Below are positions 50,170 through 58,303 of a stretch of 64,000 nt of DNA, in pieces. Every line of letters begins with the position of its first letter. Position 1 is the stretch's first letter. Source of the DNA: a virus. A program made the position numbers and the translations under genes. The notes below the pieces were generated by a model. It did not search any database. It worked only from the letters and a program-made list of their open reading frames with translations, and had not been told where the DNA came from. The stretch lies in the IMG/VR virus record IMGVR_UViG_3300030329_004314, positions 1-64,000 of that record; one strand, given 5' to 3'.

Positions 50170-51166
50170 CTTCTATGTTTCCACTAGAGTACTCAGTCAC
50201 CCTTGTCTCAAAAAAGTTTTTGCATTTTTCTAGATCAATTATTTCGCTCATCCAAGGAAAAGGATTCTTTGCATCTTTGTATGGAGAATCCATATTGAGA
50301 TTGACTAGCCTTCTATTCGCTATGTATTTTACATAGTCTATAAACATATCAGAGTTTAGTCCGAGTATTCCGTTTGGCAAAACATCTTTTGCGTATTGAA
50401 CTTCAAGCTCGATTGCTTTTTCAATGTGAGACATAGTCTCTTGCTCAAAAGACTTGCTCCACACTTTTGGGTTGTCCTCTCTAATTCTGTTGATTAGGTT
50501 GGTTCCGAATTTGATGTGTAAACTTTCATCTCGTAATGTGTATTGAATTTGCTCTCCAATTCCCGGCATCTTGTTTTGTCTATTAAGAGAAAGAAGCATA
50601 GCAAAACCTGAAAAGAAGAATATTCCTTCACAAATTACATAGTAAGTAATTATGTTTCTTAGGAACTCTTTCTTTCCTTCAATAGTATTTATGTTGAAGT
50701 TAGGCCTATTTATGTCTGTACTAATTTCCATAAGAAAGTCATCTTTGACTTTGATGCTAGGTATAGATAGATAAGCCTGATAGACTTCATCAATATCTAA
50801 ACCCAAAGAATCGCACACATAAACAACGGTAAGGTTATGCAGGCTTTCTTCATAAGCCTGTCGCAATATATATTGTCTACACTCAGCATCAGTAACAAAC
50901 TTAAATATGCTTAGTAGTAAGTTATTAGCCACTAAAGACTCTGATCCAGCAAAAAACCCAAGACACCTTTTGACCATCAGTCTCTCATCATCAGACAGTT
51001 GGGAAGATCTCCACTGTTCAATATCCTTTGACATTGGTACTTCTGTTGGCATCCAGTTATTTGCTGCTCCATCTAAGAACAGTTGCCAAGCCCACTTGTT
51101 TGTGTGCGGAAGAATCTGATTTACAACTGAAACCTTGTCTGAAATTATTTCTTTACTTTTTTTCAT
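50159..51166 (-). CDS. nrdB: Ribonucleotide reductase beta subunit, Chlamydia-like class Ic type
   Basis: 335 residues from the ATG at 51166 (a TTG lies 15 bp earlier). Ferritin-like R2. Metal ligands by motif: E76 (FFAGSESLVA), E107 and H110 (YEESLH), E180 (ICEGIFFFSGF), E214 and H217 (LRDESLH). The first ligand is Glu, not Asp, and the position of the radical Tyr (H110+4) is V114. All this matches the Chlamydia trachomatis class Ic pattern, where that residue is Phe and the cofactor is Mn/Fe. Works with NrdA to make dNDPs. Separated from nrdA by the 44-residue gene. Confidence 0.9.
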   Translation of the reverse strand: MKKSKEIISDKVSVVNQILPHTNKWAWQLFLDGAANNWMPTEVPMSKDIEQWRSSQLSDDERLMVKRCLGFFAGSESLVANNLLLSIFKFVTDAECRQYILRQAYEESLHNLTVVYVCDSLGLDIDEVYQAYLSIPSIKVKDDFLMEISTDINRPNFNINTIEGKKEFLRNIITYYVICEGIFFFSGFAMLLSLNRQNKMPGIGEQIQYTLRDESLHIKFGTNLINRIREDNPKVWSKSFEQETMSHIEKAIELEVQYAKDVLPNGILGLNSDMFIDYVKYIANRRLVNLNMDSPYKDAKNPFPWMSEIIDLEKCKNFFETRVTEYSSGNIEDDF

Positions 51167-51287
51167 CCTGCAATCTCTCAATAATTTTTTGTAGAAGGTC
51201 TTTTACTTTTTCTGCTTCTTCTGGTTTAAGTTCTAATATGTATCTCAATGGAGAAGTTCTAGATTGTCTATGCTCACTGAACTTCAT
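51153..51287 (-). CDS. 44-residue protein between nrdA and nrdB
   Basis: Short gene. It starts with ATG forming ATGA with the nrdA stop (GAGAG precedes), runs 44 residues and ends with TAA 13 bp inside nrdB. The product begins MKFSEHRQSRTS, has a strand (PLRYILELK) and ends in a charged helix (EEAEKVKDLLQKIIERLQ). No Cys, so it is not a glutaredoxin or NrdH. The overlap on both sides suggests real coupled translation. It may be an RNR-associated or regulatory peptide. Function unknown. Confidence 0.55.
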   Translation of the reverse strand: MKFSEHRQSRTSPLRYILELKPEEAEKVKDLLQKIIERLQDEKK

Positions 51288-53734
51288 TGGCAACTCTCAC
51301 AGTCTGGATCAAGTATTGAACATGCTTTGACGTTTCTTAGATCCTCTTCAGGCACTTCTTCTTCTACAATGTTTTGCACGGTTGACTTTTCTACTCTGGT
51401 CGCCGCTTTGCTTCTCAAATAATACGTTGTCTTTAATCCTTTTTCCCAACAATACATATACATATCATTAAGAAATTTAAGACTACTGGCCTTGTTGTAT
51501 AAATTCAATGATTGACCCATATCAATCCATTTTTGTCTTGCTGAAGCAGCATCTATTAATACATTATAATCAATATCAAACGCAGTCAAGAATTCTTCTT
51601 TAATATTTTTTTCAATAGATAGTAAAGAAATATCTCCATCTACTTCTTTAAGTGCATCAACAAGTTGATTGCACCATATTCCTTTCTTTTTGGCTATTTC
51701 AACAAAGTGTTCATTCACCATAGTAAACTCCCCACTTAATGTTGAATAAACATAAAGCACAGAGTAGTCAGGTTCAATAGACTGAGAGCATCCTTGTATG
51801 TAAGATATAGTCGCTGTAGGAGCGATTGCCATGACATTAGAGTTTCTGACACCATGATCTTCGACATGGCTTCTCACTTTATCCCATTCGAGATTCTCAA
51901 GCGTAGATGCTTGATAAGTATCGGTAGATTCTCTTTCGTTCATCATTGAACAGTAGGTATCAATCGGAAGGTTTCCTTTGTACCATTCTGATCCTACATA
52001 AGAAGGGTACTGGCCTCTTTCTTTTGCCAGCTTCGATGAGGTAAGGATTGCGTGAAAAGATATAAACTCTTGTATAGAATCGCAAAGAGATACGGCCTCC
52101 TGAGAGTTGTATGGGATTCCTAATTTATGAAGGACATCGTGTGTACCCATCACCCCTAAACCAACAGGCCTGTTTCTTAGATTAGAATTTTTAGCCTCTT
52201 CTGTAGGGTAAAAGTTCAAGTCAATAACATTGTCGAGTCCTCTAATCGCAACATTAACTGTTTCCTCAAGCTTTTTCCAATCAACAGTCCTTACCTTCAA
52301 ATGATTTGAAAGATTGATACTGGCTAAGTTGCAGACTGCTGTTTCTCCTCTTTGCTTGACGTTACCGTTTTCATATGTTGTAGGCTTGGTATGTAACAAA
52401 ATTTCTGTGCAAAGATTTGAAGAATGAACAACACCTTCATGCTTGTTGCTATACCTAATATTAGAAGCATCTTTGAAGGTAATCCAAGGATGGCCAGTTT
52501 CATATAAAGACGTGAGTATCTTTTTCCACAGGTCTTTGGCATTGATGATCCTGAAGTTGTGAACTTCCCCATCGTCTGCCATCTTTTTGTACTTCTCGTA
52601 GTATTTTGTGAATTCTTTTCCATATGTTTCATGCAACTCTGGACATTCTTTAGGATCAAACAAATACCAATCTGACTCTTTTTTGGCGGCGATAATAAAA
52701 TCATCACATACCCAAAGAGCAGTATTCATGTCATGACATCTTCTTCTGTCATCTCCAGTATTTTTTCTGAGATCGAGAAACTCTTCAACATCCATATGCC
52801 AGACTTCTAAGTAAGCACAGCCAGCACCTTTCCTCTTTCCTCCTTGATTAACACCAACAAGAGTATCGTTGAATATTTTTAACCAAGGAATAAGTCCAGA
52901 AGATATTCCATTTGTTCCTTGAATATGAGAACCAGTAGATCTTACAGGAGTCCAATCAACTCCTAAGCCGCCAGCGTATTTAGACAATCTCGCTTGACCA
53001 TGAATAGTACCAAATATTCCGTCGATAGAATCATCGACTGTACTTAGATAACAAGAAGAAAGCTGAGACCTAGCAGTGCCACTGTTAAACAATGTTGGTG
53101 TAGAAGGGCAGTATCTGAAAGAAGATATCATTTCATATATCTCTATCGCTCTTTCTTCCTTGTTTTCCTCATTAATGCACAGCCCCATAGCCACTCTCAT
53201 CCAAAATGACTGAGGTGCCTCCATCCTTCTACCTTCAATATGAATGAAGTATCGGTCATATAGAGTCTGTATTCCTAAATACTTGAATTGAGAGTCTCTT
53301 TTTGTATCAAGTTTTTCAGCCAGAAGTTTCAAATTAAAGCTTAGAAGTTTCTCACTAAGCCTTTTTTCTCTGACTAATTTTTTTATGTTTTGTATAAAAG
53401 ACTTCTTATGTTGAAGATCGAATGTGTCTGAGTCAACAGTTTCGCCAAATACCTCTTTGTATATATTATTCAGAAGCATCCTAGCTGCGATTTTTGAGTA
53501 GTTAGGCTCTTTTTCTATCTTAGACCTTGCAGACATAATAAGAGCTTTGTCAATTTCAGCCGTGGTAATTTTGTCATATAATTGAAGGCTTGCATCTAGT
53601 ACAACTTCACTTACAGACACATTCTCAAGATTAGATGATGCTCTCTCAACGCATTCGTTAATTTTGTCTAAGTTTACTTCTTGTAGTCTTCCGTTTCTTT
53701 TCTTTACTCTAATCTCTCTCTGAGTCACAGCCAT
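51284..53734 (-). CDS. nrdA: Class I ribonucleoside-diphosphate reductase alpha subunit
   Basis: 816 residues from the ATG (GAGG just before; a TTG 15 bp earlier is weaker). N-terminal ATP-cone (VTQREIRVKKRNGRL, ~3-17), barrel with SQLSSCYLST (~226, first redox Cys), NLCTEI (~440: N, C, E), ETAVCNLASINL (~463, second Cys), radical-path tyrosines in KTTYYLRSKAA (~775) and the C-terminal CESC pair. All class I catalytic residues are present. It reduces NDPs with NrdB. Chlamydia-type NrdA carries extra ATP cones; only one is seen here. Confidence 0.93.
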   Translation of the reverse strand: MAVTQREIRVKKRNGRLQEVNLDKINECVERASSNLENVSVSEVVLDASLQLYDKITTAEIDKALIMSARSKIEKEPNYSKIAARMLLNNIYKEVFGETVDSDTFDLQHKKSFIQNIKKLVREKRLSEKLLSFNLKLLAEKLDTKRDSQFKYLGIQTLYDRYFIHIEGRRMEAPQSFWMRVAMGLCINEENKEERAIEIYEMISSFRYCPSTPTLFNSGTARSQLSSCYLSTVDDSIDGIFGTIHGQARLSKYAGGLGVDWTPVRSTGSHIQGTNGISSGLIPWLKIFNDTLVGVNQGGKRKGAGCAYLEVWHMDVEEFLDLRKNTGDDRRRCHDMNTALWVCDDFIIAAKKESDWYLFDPKECPELHETYGKEFTKYYEKYKKMADDGEVHNFRIINAKDLWKKILTSLYETGHPWITFKDASNIRYSNKHEGVVHSSNLCTEILLHTKPTTYENGNVKQRGETAVCNLASINLSNHLKVRTVDWKKLEETVNVAIRGLDNVIDLNFYPTEEAKNSNLRNRPVGLGVMGTHDVLHKLGIPYNSQEAVSLCDSIQEFISFHAILTSSKLAKERGQYPSYVGSEWYKGNLPIDTYCSMMNERESTDTYQASTLENLEWDKVRSHVEDHGVRNSNVMAIAPTATISYIQGCSQSIEPDYSVLYVYSTLSGEFTMVNEHFVEIAKKKGIWCNQLVDALKEVDGDISLLSIEKNIKEEFLTAFDIDYNVLIDAASARQKWIDMGQSLNLYNKASSLKFLNDMYMYCWEKGLKTTYYLRSKAATRVEKSTVQNIVEEEVPEEDLRNVKACSILDPDCESCQ

Positions 53735-53774
53735 TTCCTCATAGTGCAATTTTTATGTAAATAATTTTTAATTT

Positions 53775-54446
53775 TTATAAATCATTGGGATCAACTGAAA
53801 CCGAATTAATATCAACAGATGATAGTTTATGAATGTAATTCAGGTATTCGGGATTGATTATACTATCATATGTCTTTCGGTCTATATTTGGTGCTTTCCG
53901 ATCTATGTTTACAGTTTGCCCATTACATTGTATTACAAGTACCGAAAACCCATAAAATTTTTTATCTGGCTCCCAACCCGGTGGATTGTAAGGCATGGAT
54001 ACAATATCACCGCCGTAAATGCTCTGTATCTCTCTTGCCGTACCAAGTTGCATTCCATATTCATAATCAGTATTTATACCACACATGATTACTGGATTGG
54101 TTGTTCCACGCAATTCTAGAATTTTCTCCACCCACCATTGCATCCCACTCGTTTTTTTTCTATAGTTTGTCCAAAAGTAAAACACGTCTGGATTTATGTG
54201 CGTGTTTTCTTTTAAAAAATTATAAGCGTCAGCATGTACTATGCTTGTTTCACACTTATAATCCCTTGCGTTCGCTGAATCTATAAACGGTAAATCTACT
54301 TCTATGCCGATTGCTTTCTTAGCATATTTTGACATCTCGTATAATACCGCTCCATCTGCACAACCAATTTCACAGACAAATTTATTAGAGATGAATTTAT
54401 TTAGCCGATCTGATATAGCCAATCCTCTTTCCGTCCCATCTTCCAT
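53775..54446 (-). CDS. SAM-dependent methyltransferase-like protein
   Basis: 223 residues; AGGAAG lies 8 bp before the ATG. The SAM loop FVCEIGCADGAVLYEM (~23-38) and acidic IGIEVDLPFIDSA (~46-58) fit class I Rossmann methyltransferases; SIVHADAYNFL (~68-78) and DVFYFWTNYRKKT follow. The C-terminal third (WEPDKKFYGFSV, VDINSVSVDPNDL) is unique. It may modify a sugar, protein or nucleic acid. It lies between nrdA and a terminator, with only ~25 bp in front, so it probably depends on readthrough. Confidence 0.6.
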   Translation of the reverse strand: MEDGTERGLAISDRLNKFISNKFVCEIGCADGAVLYEMSKYAKKAIGIEVDLPFIDSANARDYKCETSIVHADAYNFLKENTHINPDVFYFWTNYRKKTSGMQWWVEKILELRGTTNPVIMCGINTDYEYGMQLGTAREIQSIYGGDIVSMPYNPPGWEPDKKFYGFSVLVIQCNGQTVNIDRKAPNIDRKTYDSIINPEYLNYIHKLSSVDINSVSVDPNDL

Positions 54447-54470
54447 TTTTGATCTTCCTTAACAATTTTG

Positions 54471-54501
54471 AAAAAAAAAGCCCGTAGCCAAAGCTACGGA
54501 C
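54471..54501 (-). terminator. Rho-independent terminator
   Basis: On the minus strand a 9-bp stem (GTCCGTAGC / GCTACGGGC, one G-T pair) closes a 4-base TTTG loop and is followed by nine T residues. It ends the transcript carrying the holin-like, spanin-like and virion-like genes before the methyltransferase at 53775. On the plus strand only four T follow, so activity there should be weak. Confidence 0.85.
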
Positions 54502-54528
54502 TTTTATGAATCCTAAGCATTTGTTTTG

Positions 54529-54702
54529 CTATTCAGTGATTCTCAAACTGTCACCTACGATCCAAGCTACACCTAATGCAACAATGCTGTTGGCTGTATT
54601 TTCTGGAAGCCCAATAAGATCTTGCAAACAAACTACAGCGACACCGCCTACGGCAGTCCAAAATCGTCTAGAATTGATAAGTGATTTGAATTTTTCTTTC
54701 AT
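54529..54702 (-). CDS. Small holin-like membrane protein
   Basis: 57 residues, a short gene just upstream of the terminator; GGAG lies 8 bp before the ATG. A short charged start (MKEKFKSLINSRRFW) is followed by one hydrophobic segment (TAVGGVAVVCLQDLIGL, ~16-32) and a second (NSIVALGVAWIVGDSL, ~38-53), ending LRITE. The shape (small, two hydrophobic segments, charged N-terminus) fits phage holin-like or other small membrane proteins. No family was recognised with certainty. It lies next to a spanin-like gene. Confidence 0.5.
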   Translation of the reverse strand: MKEKFKSLINSRRFWTAVGGVAVVCLQDLIGLPENTANSIVALGVAWIVGDSLRITE

Positions 54703-54736
54703 CAGAATTACTCCAAAGATAAATAGTTTGTGATTA

Positions 54737-54764
54737 ATTTAACACCGAAATCCGTGTCAGTCAA
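54737..54764 (-). promoter_or_regulatory. Possible sigma-70-type promoter before the holin-like gene
   Basis: On the minus strand TTGACT (5 of 6 with TTGACA) and TTAAAT (4 of 6 with TATAAT) are 16 bp apart, about 35 bp before the start of the 57-residue gene. It lies in the 87-bp gap after the spanin-like gene. The sequence score is moderate; it may drive a short lysis transcript ending at the terminator. Confidence 0.4.
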
Positions 54765-54789
54765 GCTTCTTTTTATAAATTCTGATACG

Positions 54790-55083
54790 TTATTGTCTTT
54801 CTATAGAATCTAATTTTTCCCTGAGCTTCGCTATCTCAACATTCAATTCGTTCAACACTGCTGTATTAGCACTAAGATTCAATCTTACTTCGTTCAATGT
54901 TGCGCGAACTAGCTCTTTATCAATAACGTAAGGAGATTCCTTTTGAATCATTTCCGATACTTTATTTTCCGTAACGTATGCCTTTGCCTCAACCAGCCAA
55001 AACCCAACCATTAGGACGATACAGCTTATCGCAGTCACAGTTGTTGTTTTCCAAATGGTTTCTTTATCAGACTTATCACCCAT
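54790..55083 (-). CDS. Membrane-anchored coiled-coil protein (spanin-like)
   Basis: 97 residues; GAGGGG before the ATG. One membrane helix follows a short cytoplasmic start (TTTVTAISCIVLMVGFWLVEA, split; ~13-33), then a soluble helical and coiled-coil region (TLNEVRLNLSANTAVLNEL, EIAKLREKLDSIERQ). This N-in, single-helix, coiled-coil form is that of inner-membrane spanins (Rz) or other small envelope proteins. No lipoprotein partner was seen. Lysis role inferred from form and the holin-like neighbour. Confidence 0.5.
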   Translation of the reverse strand: MGDKSDKETIWKTTTVTAISCIVLMVGFWLVEAKAYVTENKVSEMIQKESPYVIDKELVRATLNEVRLNLSANTAVLNELNVEIAKLREKLDSIERQ

Positions 55084-55103
55084 GTCGATCCCCTCTGTGA
55101 GAA

Positions 55104-55141
55104 GAATACCGCCGCACCCTTTCGGGTGCGACGGATTATTC
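55104..55141 (-). terminator. Long hairpin, probable terminator or processing site
   Basis: A 7-bp GC-rich stem (CGCACCC / GGGTGCG) with a TTTC loop is extended by CCG/CGG and GAATA/TATTC pairs. On the minus strand it is followed by TTCTTC rather than a full T run. It lies directly after the stop of the virion-like gene. It may act as a weak terminator, attenuator or transcript-stabilising structure. Confidence 0.5.
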
Positions 55142-55150
55142 TAATTCAAA

Positions 55151-55879
55151 CTAACCTACCAAGCTGGAGCTTGCTTTGCTGCGATCAGTACCTTCGTACT
55201 CATCTCTGGTCGCACCAGTGGTGTTACCAACAACTGCACCTGATTCGCTACCAGTTGGGAATGCTTTACCTTCGTGATAGGTAAGCTGACCCGGAATAGC
55301 GTAAACAGAAGTATCTCCAACTTGAACTGCGTAGTCATAAATACTTCCAGCAATTTTGTGGAAGGAACTACCCAGAGCAGCAGGGGCTTCTGCGGCGTTT
55401 GAAGCATCAACCCAGTTATGTCTTGAACCAGATGTACCAGTCCAAGAGAACTGATTTGCTCTCCATTTAGTAAGAGTCTTAGCACCAACAGGAGTTGGGT
55501 TTCTTTCCGTAGTACCATCAGCTACAGCATAAGTTGCCGAAGCCATATACATGGCACTGTTTGCAGATCCACCACTTACTCCAGCGAGAATAGTTGGTAA
55601 TCTCAACATAACGAATCCAGTGTCTGTCTTTGAACGAGACGTAGTCACATGTGGATTGTGAGCGAAATTACCACCACTCACAGCCTTAGAAGCGGTAGCA
55701 GCAGTTGCTCCTTCTCTTGGGCTGTTACTGTGAGAAGTATCTATTGTTCTACCCGGAGTAATAGACTTAGTAATCTGATTTGTGCTGTCAATGTTTCCTG
55801 CGTGGAAAATTGTTCCACCATTATTAACATCGTTAGCTGGTGTATTAGCAAGATGGTTATTGCCTACTGGGACTGCCAT
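55151..55879 (-). CDS. Probable virion (decoration or fibre-associated) protein
   Basis: 242 residues from the ATG at 55879, which has a strong GGAGG 8 bp upstream; an ATG 15 bp earlier would put that site inside the gene. Composition is rich in Ala, Gly, Ser, Thr and Asn with beta-strand patterns (GFVMLRLPTILAG, SVYAIPGQLTY, YAVQVGD) and few Lys. No signal peptide. Flanking gaps carry a hairpin and a possible promoter, and the ribosome site is strong, which fits a highly made structural protein. Exact part not known; the plus-strand protein at 6691 has a similar look. Confidence 0.55.
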   Translation of the reverse strand: MAVPVGNNHLANTPANDVNNGGTIFHAGNIDSTNQITKSITPGRTIDTSHSNSPREGATAATASKAVSGGNFAHNPHVTTSRSKTDTGFVMLRLPTILAGVSGGSANSAMYMASATYAVADGTTERNPTPVGAKTLTKWRANQFSWTGTSGSRHNWVDASNAAEAPAALGSSFHKIAGSIYDYAVQVGDTSVYAIPGQLTYHEGKAFPTGSESGAVVGNTTGATRDEYEGTDRSKASSSLVG

Positions 55880-55976
55880 AATTAAAACCTCCATAAATGG
55901 AACGTGTACATCCTAGCAAGATCCTAAAATAAATTCCTATGTCCCGGCAACATATAATACACCAGAAAAATGCCGA

Positions 55977-56468
55977 TTAATTTTCAGAATTAAAATTTAT
56001 CATTTTGTCTAATATCGTGTTTGACGCTTCATTCTCATGCTTCTTGACTTTATCATTTATCTCTTTTCTGACTTTAGAAGCTTCAAATAATCCAGTCATA
56101 GGTATACCTATTCGTAACCGATACCTAGAATACACGTCTAATGTTTCTACGCCAGAAATTTTACTGATTATATCGACTATTTTTTCTGTAATGTCAAAAT
56201 TAGTATGCATTAGCCAAAAGTTAAACTTTTCGCATAACAATGCCTCATCTGATATAGAGTATAGTCCAAGTGGAGTGTGAATTAGTTTTGAAGAGCCAAT
56301 ATCAAACTCATCACTAATTTCAGAAAACAAGTCTTCTCCAAATTGTTCCTCTTCATCAGACGAAGAATTTACAACTTTGGTTACATTTCCAAAAAGAGGA
56401 TCGTTCCACTTCTCCCATATTATCTCTTTAGCCACCGATATCACCAGCTTTTCTAAACTCAAATACAT
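55977..56468 (-). CDS. Unknown protein of a three-gene set
   Basis: 163 residues from the ATG, 41 bp inside the previous gene; a GTG at 56435 would give a shorter overlap. Acidic; contains SSSDEEEQFGEDLFSE (~35-50), helical KFNFWLMHTNFDITEKIVD and VYSRYRLRIGIPMTGLFEASKV (split). No Cys and no motif. It reads like a small structural or assembly protein, for example a tail connector, judged only from position next to virion-like genes. The function is unassigned. About 100 bp without genes lies between it and the virion-like gene. Confidence 0.45.
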   Translation of the reverse strand: MYLSLEKLVISVAKEIIWEKWNDPLFGNVTKVVNSSSDEEEQFGEDLFSEISDEFDIGSSKLIHTPLGLYSISDEALLCEKFNFWLMHTNFDITEKIVDIISKISGVETLDVYSRYRLRIGIPMTGLFEASKVRKEINDKVKKHENEASNTILDKMINFNSEN

Positions 56469-56769
56469 TGATAGGAGAGACGTATGGGTCTTTTTCTTTG
56501 TCTGAGATTATACGTCGCTTCCATTTAGTCATAATTTTTTTAACTGTAGTTTCTGTATTGTTGGTAATTCCATATGAAATCATGGACTTAGCTGTATCTT
56601 CAATAAATGAACCATTGGAAATAGAATGAAGCATATTAGAAATGTCTTCACATACTTTTTCATCTCCAAAGTATGGACTTATATTAGTTTTTACATATAT
56701 ACAATCTTCATCATGGTCATATTCGTATTTTACATATGATCTCATGCTAGTTTCAAATTCGTCAATCAT
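56428..56769 (-). CDS. Unknown protein of a three-gene set
   Basis: 113 residues from the ATG at 56769 (ATGA overlap with the upstream gene; the start at 56781 is less likely). Acidic N-terminal half with Tyr (YVKYEYDHDEDCIYVKT), then SISNGSFIEDTAKSMISYG and a basic helical end (KKIMTKWKRRIISDKEKD). No family recognised. Co-translated with its neighbours, so the three products may work together. The function is unassigned. Confidence 0.45.
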   Translation of the reverse strand: MIDEFETSMRSYVKYEYDHDEDCIYVKTNISPYFGDEKVCEDISNMLHSISNGSFIEDTAKSMISYGITNNTETTVKKIMTKWKRRIISDKEKDPYVSPINVFEFRKAGDIGG

Positions 56770-57146
56770 GATACAAAACAAGCCTTTCTACAAACAGTGA
56801 GGTGGGGAACAGAGGTGTCTGCCTCTAATTCTCTAATATTTTTCCAAACCATTCCCTCCTCAAGATTATTCATTATTGGAGGAAGTTTAACTCTAAAGGT
56901 TAGATAGACAGTCTTTTCTTCTGCCACGATCATTTCTACAAAACCTATGTTTTCAACAGACAGCCATCTTATTTCACAAAGTGTATACTTTCTTGCAATT
57001 GATAATGCTAATTGTTCAGATTCTTTCTCGTTATCAACATCGCAAGTGGGTATTAAAAACACACCATCTTCTTCTACAAATCCGCATTCTTCTGGTTGTT
57101 TCTCTGCTGACCATTTTACAAAGACAACTGCTATTTTAACTTTCAC
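56766..57146 (-). CDS. Unknown protein of a three-gene set
   Basis: 126 residues with a GTG start overlapping the upstream gene by 11 bp; GGGGAAA precedes it. Alternating beta-strands: IAVVFVKWS, VFLIPTCDVD, EIRWLSVENIGFVEMIVAEE and VYLTFRVKLPP, ending CRKACFVS. It looks like a compact beta-sandwich or alpha/beta fold but matched nothing known. Possibly a virion or tail-accessory protein. The function is unassigned. Confidence 0.45.
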   Translation of the reverse strand: MKVKIAVVFVKWSAEKQPEECGFVEEDGVFLIPTCDVDNEKESEQLALSIARKYTLCEIRWLSVENIGFVEMIVAEEKTVYLTFRVKLPPIMNNLEEGMVWKNIRELEADTSVPHLTVCRKACFVS

Positions 57147-58098
57147 TAAACACTTTCCCCCAATAGCTCAATTTTAATTTTTCTATAGTAGACCAGTCTG
57201 GAAATCCATTCATTATCAATTCATATTGTTCATCAAGAAAATCTTTTGTAATACAATACATGTTCTCAACTATTAGAATTGGAAGATCAGAAAAAGACTC
57301 TGAAACATAACTTCTTTCAACAATAGGAATAGTACCAAGGGCTAATGCTTCCCAAGTTCTAAAGCAATCTATCCCGTTTCCATTTGGACAGAGGACAAAC
57401 TTGTGAGAAGATAATTCATTCAAATAAGTTTCGTTATCTTTAGCTTCATCTACATATGTACAAAACGAAAAGTTTGAGTCTCTGTAAAAACTTTTTATAT
57501 TCAGTCTTTCTACAGTATATGTTTGAAAGTTTACATACAGAGACTTATCTTGTCTCTTTTCTGTAAGATTAATATTGTCCAGTATTTCATATGACCAGCT
57601 AGGTATTCCAAAAGGTATGCACTCAATCTTAGGATGCTTGCACATCATATTGACAGTAAACCATTTTCTGATGTTACTAGGAATATCTGAAAACGTAGAC
57701 TTTGTATAACTATCACATTTGACTGAGAAAAGATCTGATTGATTACAGTTCTCTACATCGCATCTTGGGGGAACAATAAAGTGTCTATAGCCTAACTGAG
57801 ACAAGTCTACAGTATGATCATACGGAATACTTTTGATCGCTTTGTGCATGTCCATCCATACCGAATGTTCATGTTGGTAAGCAATACCAAAGTCGCTTCT
57901 AGGACTAACAATTACATATTCTCTTCCATTGTCGCCACATCTGTTAAAAAATTCAGATATTTCATCATTGTGGACTTGTACAATTCCAGAATCAGGAACA
58001 TGTTTTAGGTTGTCGTACTTGTATTCATCATCACAATATTTGATATATGATTGTGATTCAAGACAATCAGACGATGGAATTATCAGTTTCTTTTCCAT
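57136..58098 (-). CDS. Exostosin/GT47-like glycosyltransferase
   Basis: 320 residues. The C-terminal half has YLNELSSHKFVLCPNGNGID (~229-248) and CFRTWEALALGTIPIVER (~249-266), a donor-site signature seen in exostosin-like and related GT-B transferases (the KF.LCP.G.G.D.FR.WEAL.lG..PIV pattern). The N-terminal half has several DxD and HxH stretches (EHSVWMDMHKAI) without a clear motif. It likely adds a sugar in the second glycan block. Starts 32 bp inside the end of the next upstream gene. Confidence 0.65.
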   Translation of the reverse strand: MEKKLIIPSSDCLESQSYIKYCDDEYKYDNLKHVPDSGIVQVHNDEISEFFNRCGDNGREYVIVSPRSDFGIAYQHEHSVWMDMHKAIKSIPYDHTVDLSQLGYRHFIVPPRCDVENCNQSDLFSVKCDSYTKSTFSDIPSNIRKWFTVNMMCKHPKIECIPFGIPSWSYEILDNINLTEKRQDKSLYVNFQTYTVERLNIKSFYRDSNFSFCTYVDEAKDNETYLNELSSHKFVLCPNGNGIDCFRTWEALALGTIPIVERSYVSESFSDLPILIVENMYCITKDFLDEQYELIMNGFPDWSTIEKLKLSYWGKVFSES

Positions 58099-58303
58099 AA
58101 TGTTTTTTCAACACCTCTATCCTGTCCGTTGCGTCTACCAACATGTCTAAAGCTTGGTCTAGGTTTTCGTGATAGTCTACAGTAGAGTGATCACCAATGC
58201 CAACTCCATTATTCAATAAAAGCTCAAAAGAAAGATGTGCCTTATTTTTATCTGAAATAGCCTTATTCCATAGGTAGTCTAAAGAATGTTTTCTAATTGA
58301 CAT
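58067..58303 (-). CDS. Small helical protein, unknown
   Basis: 78 residues. Helical: SLDYLWNKAISDKNKAHLSF, ELLLNNGVGIGDHSTVDYHE (loop) and NLDQALDMLVDATDRIEVL. The GVGIGDHSTVD loop separates two helices. Similar short proteins occur in tailed phages, but I do not know their function. It is co-translated with the exostosin-like transferase downstream and with the 41-residue gene upstream (10-bp overlap). Confidence 0.5.
   Translation of the reverse strand: MSIRKHSLDYLWNKAISDKNKAHLSFELLLNNGVGIGDHSTVDYHENLDQALDMLVDATDRIEVLKKHYGKETDNSIV

Noticed and set aside
52324-52707. Second minus-strand frame of 127 codons inside nrdA
   Set aside because: The nrdA frame has intact catalytic motifs through the same stretch; the alternative frame has no recognisable domain.
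55880-55976. Promoter with TATTAT before the virion-like gene
   Set aside because: A -10-like TATTAT is present but no acceptable -35 or extended motif at correct spacing; too weak to list.
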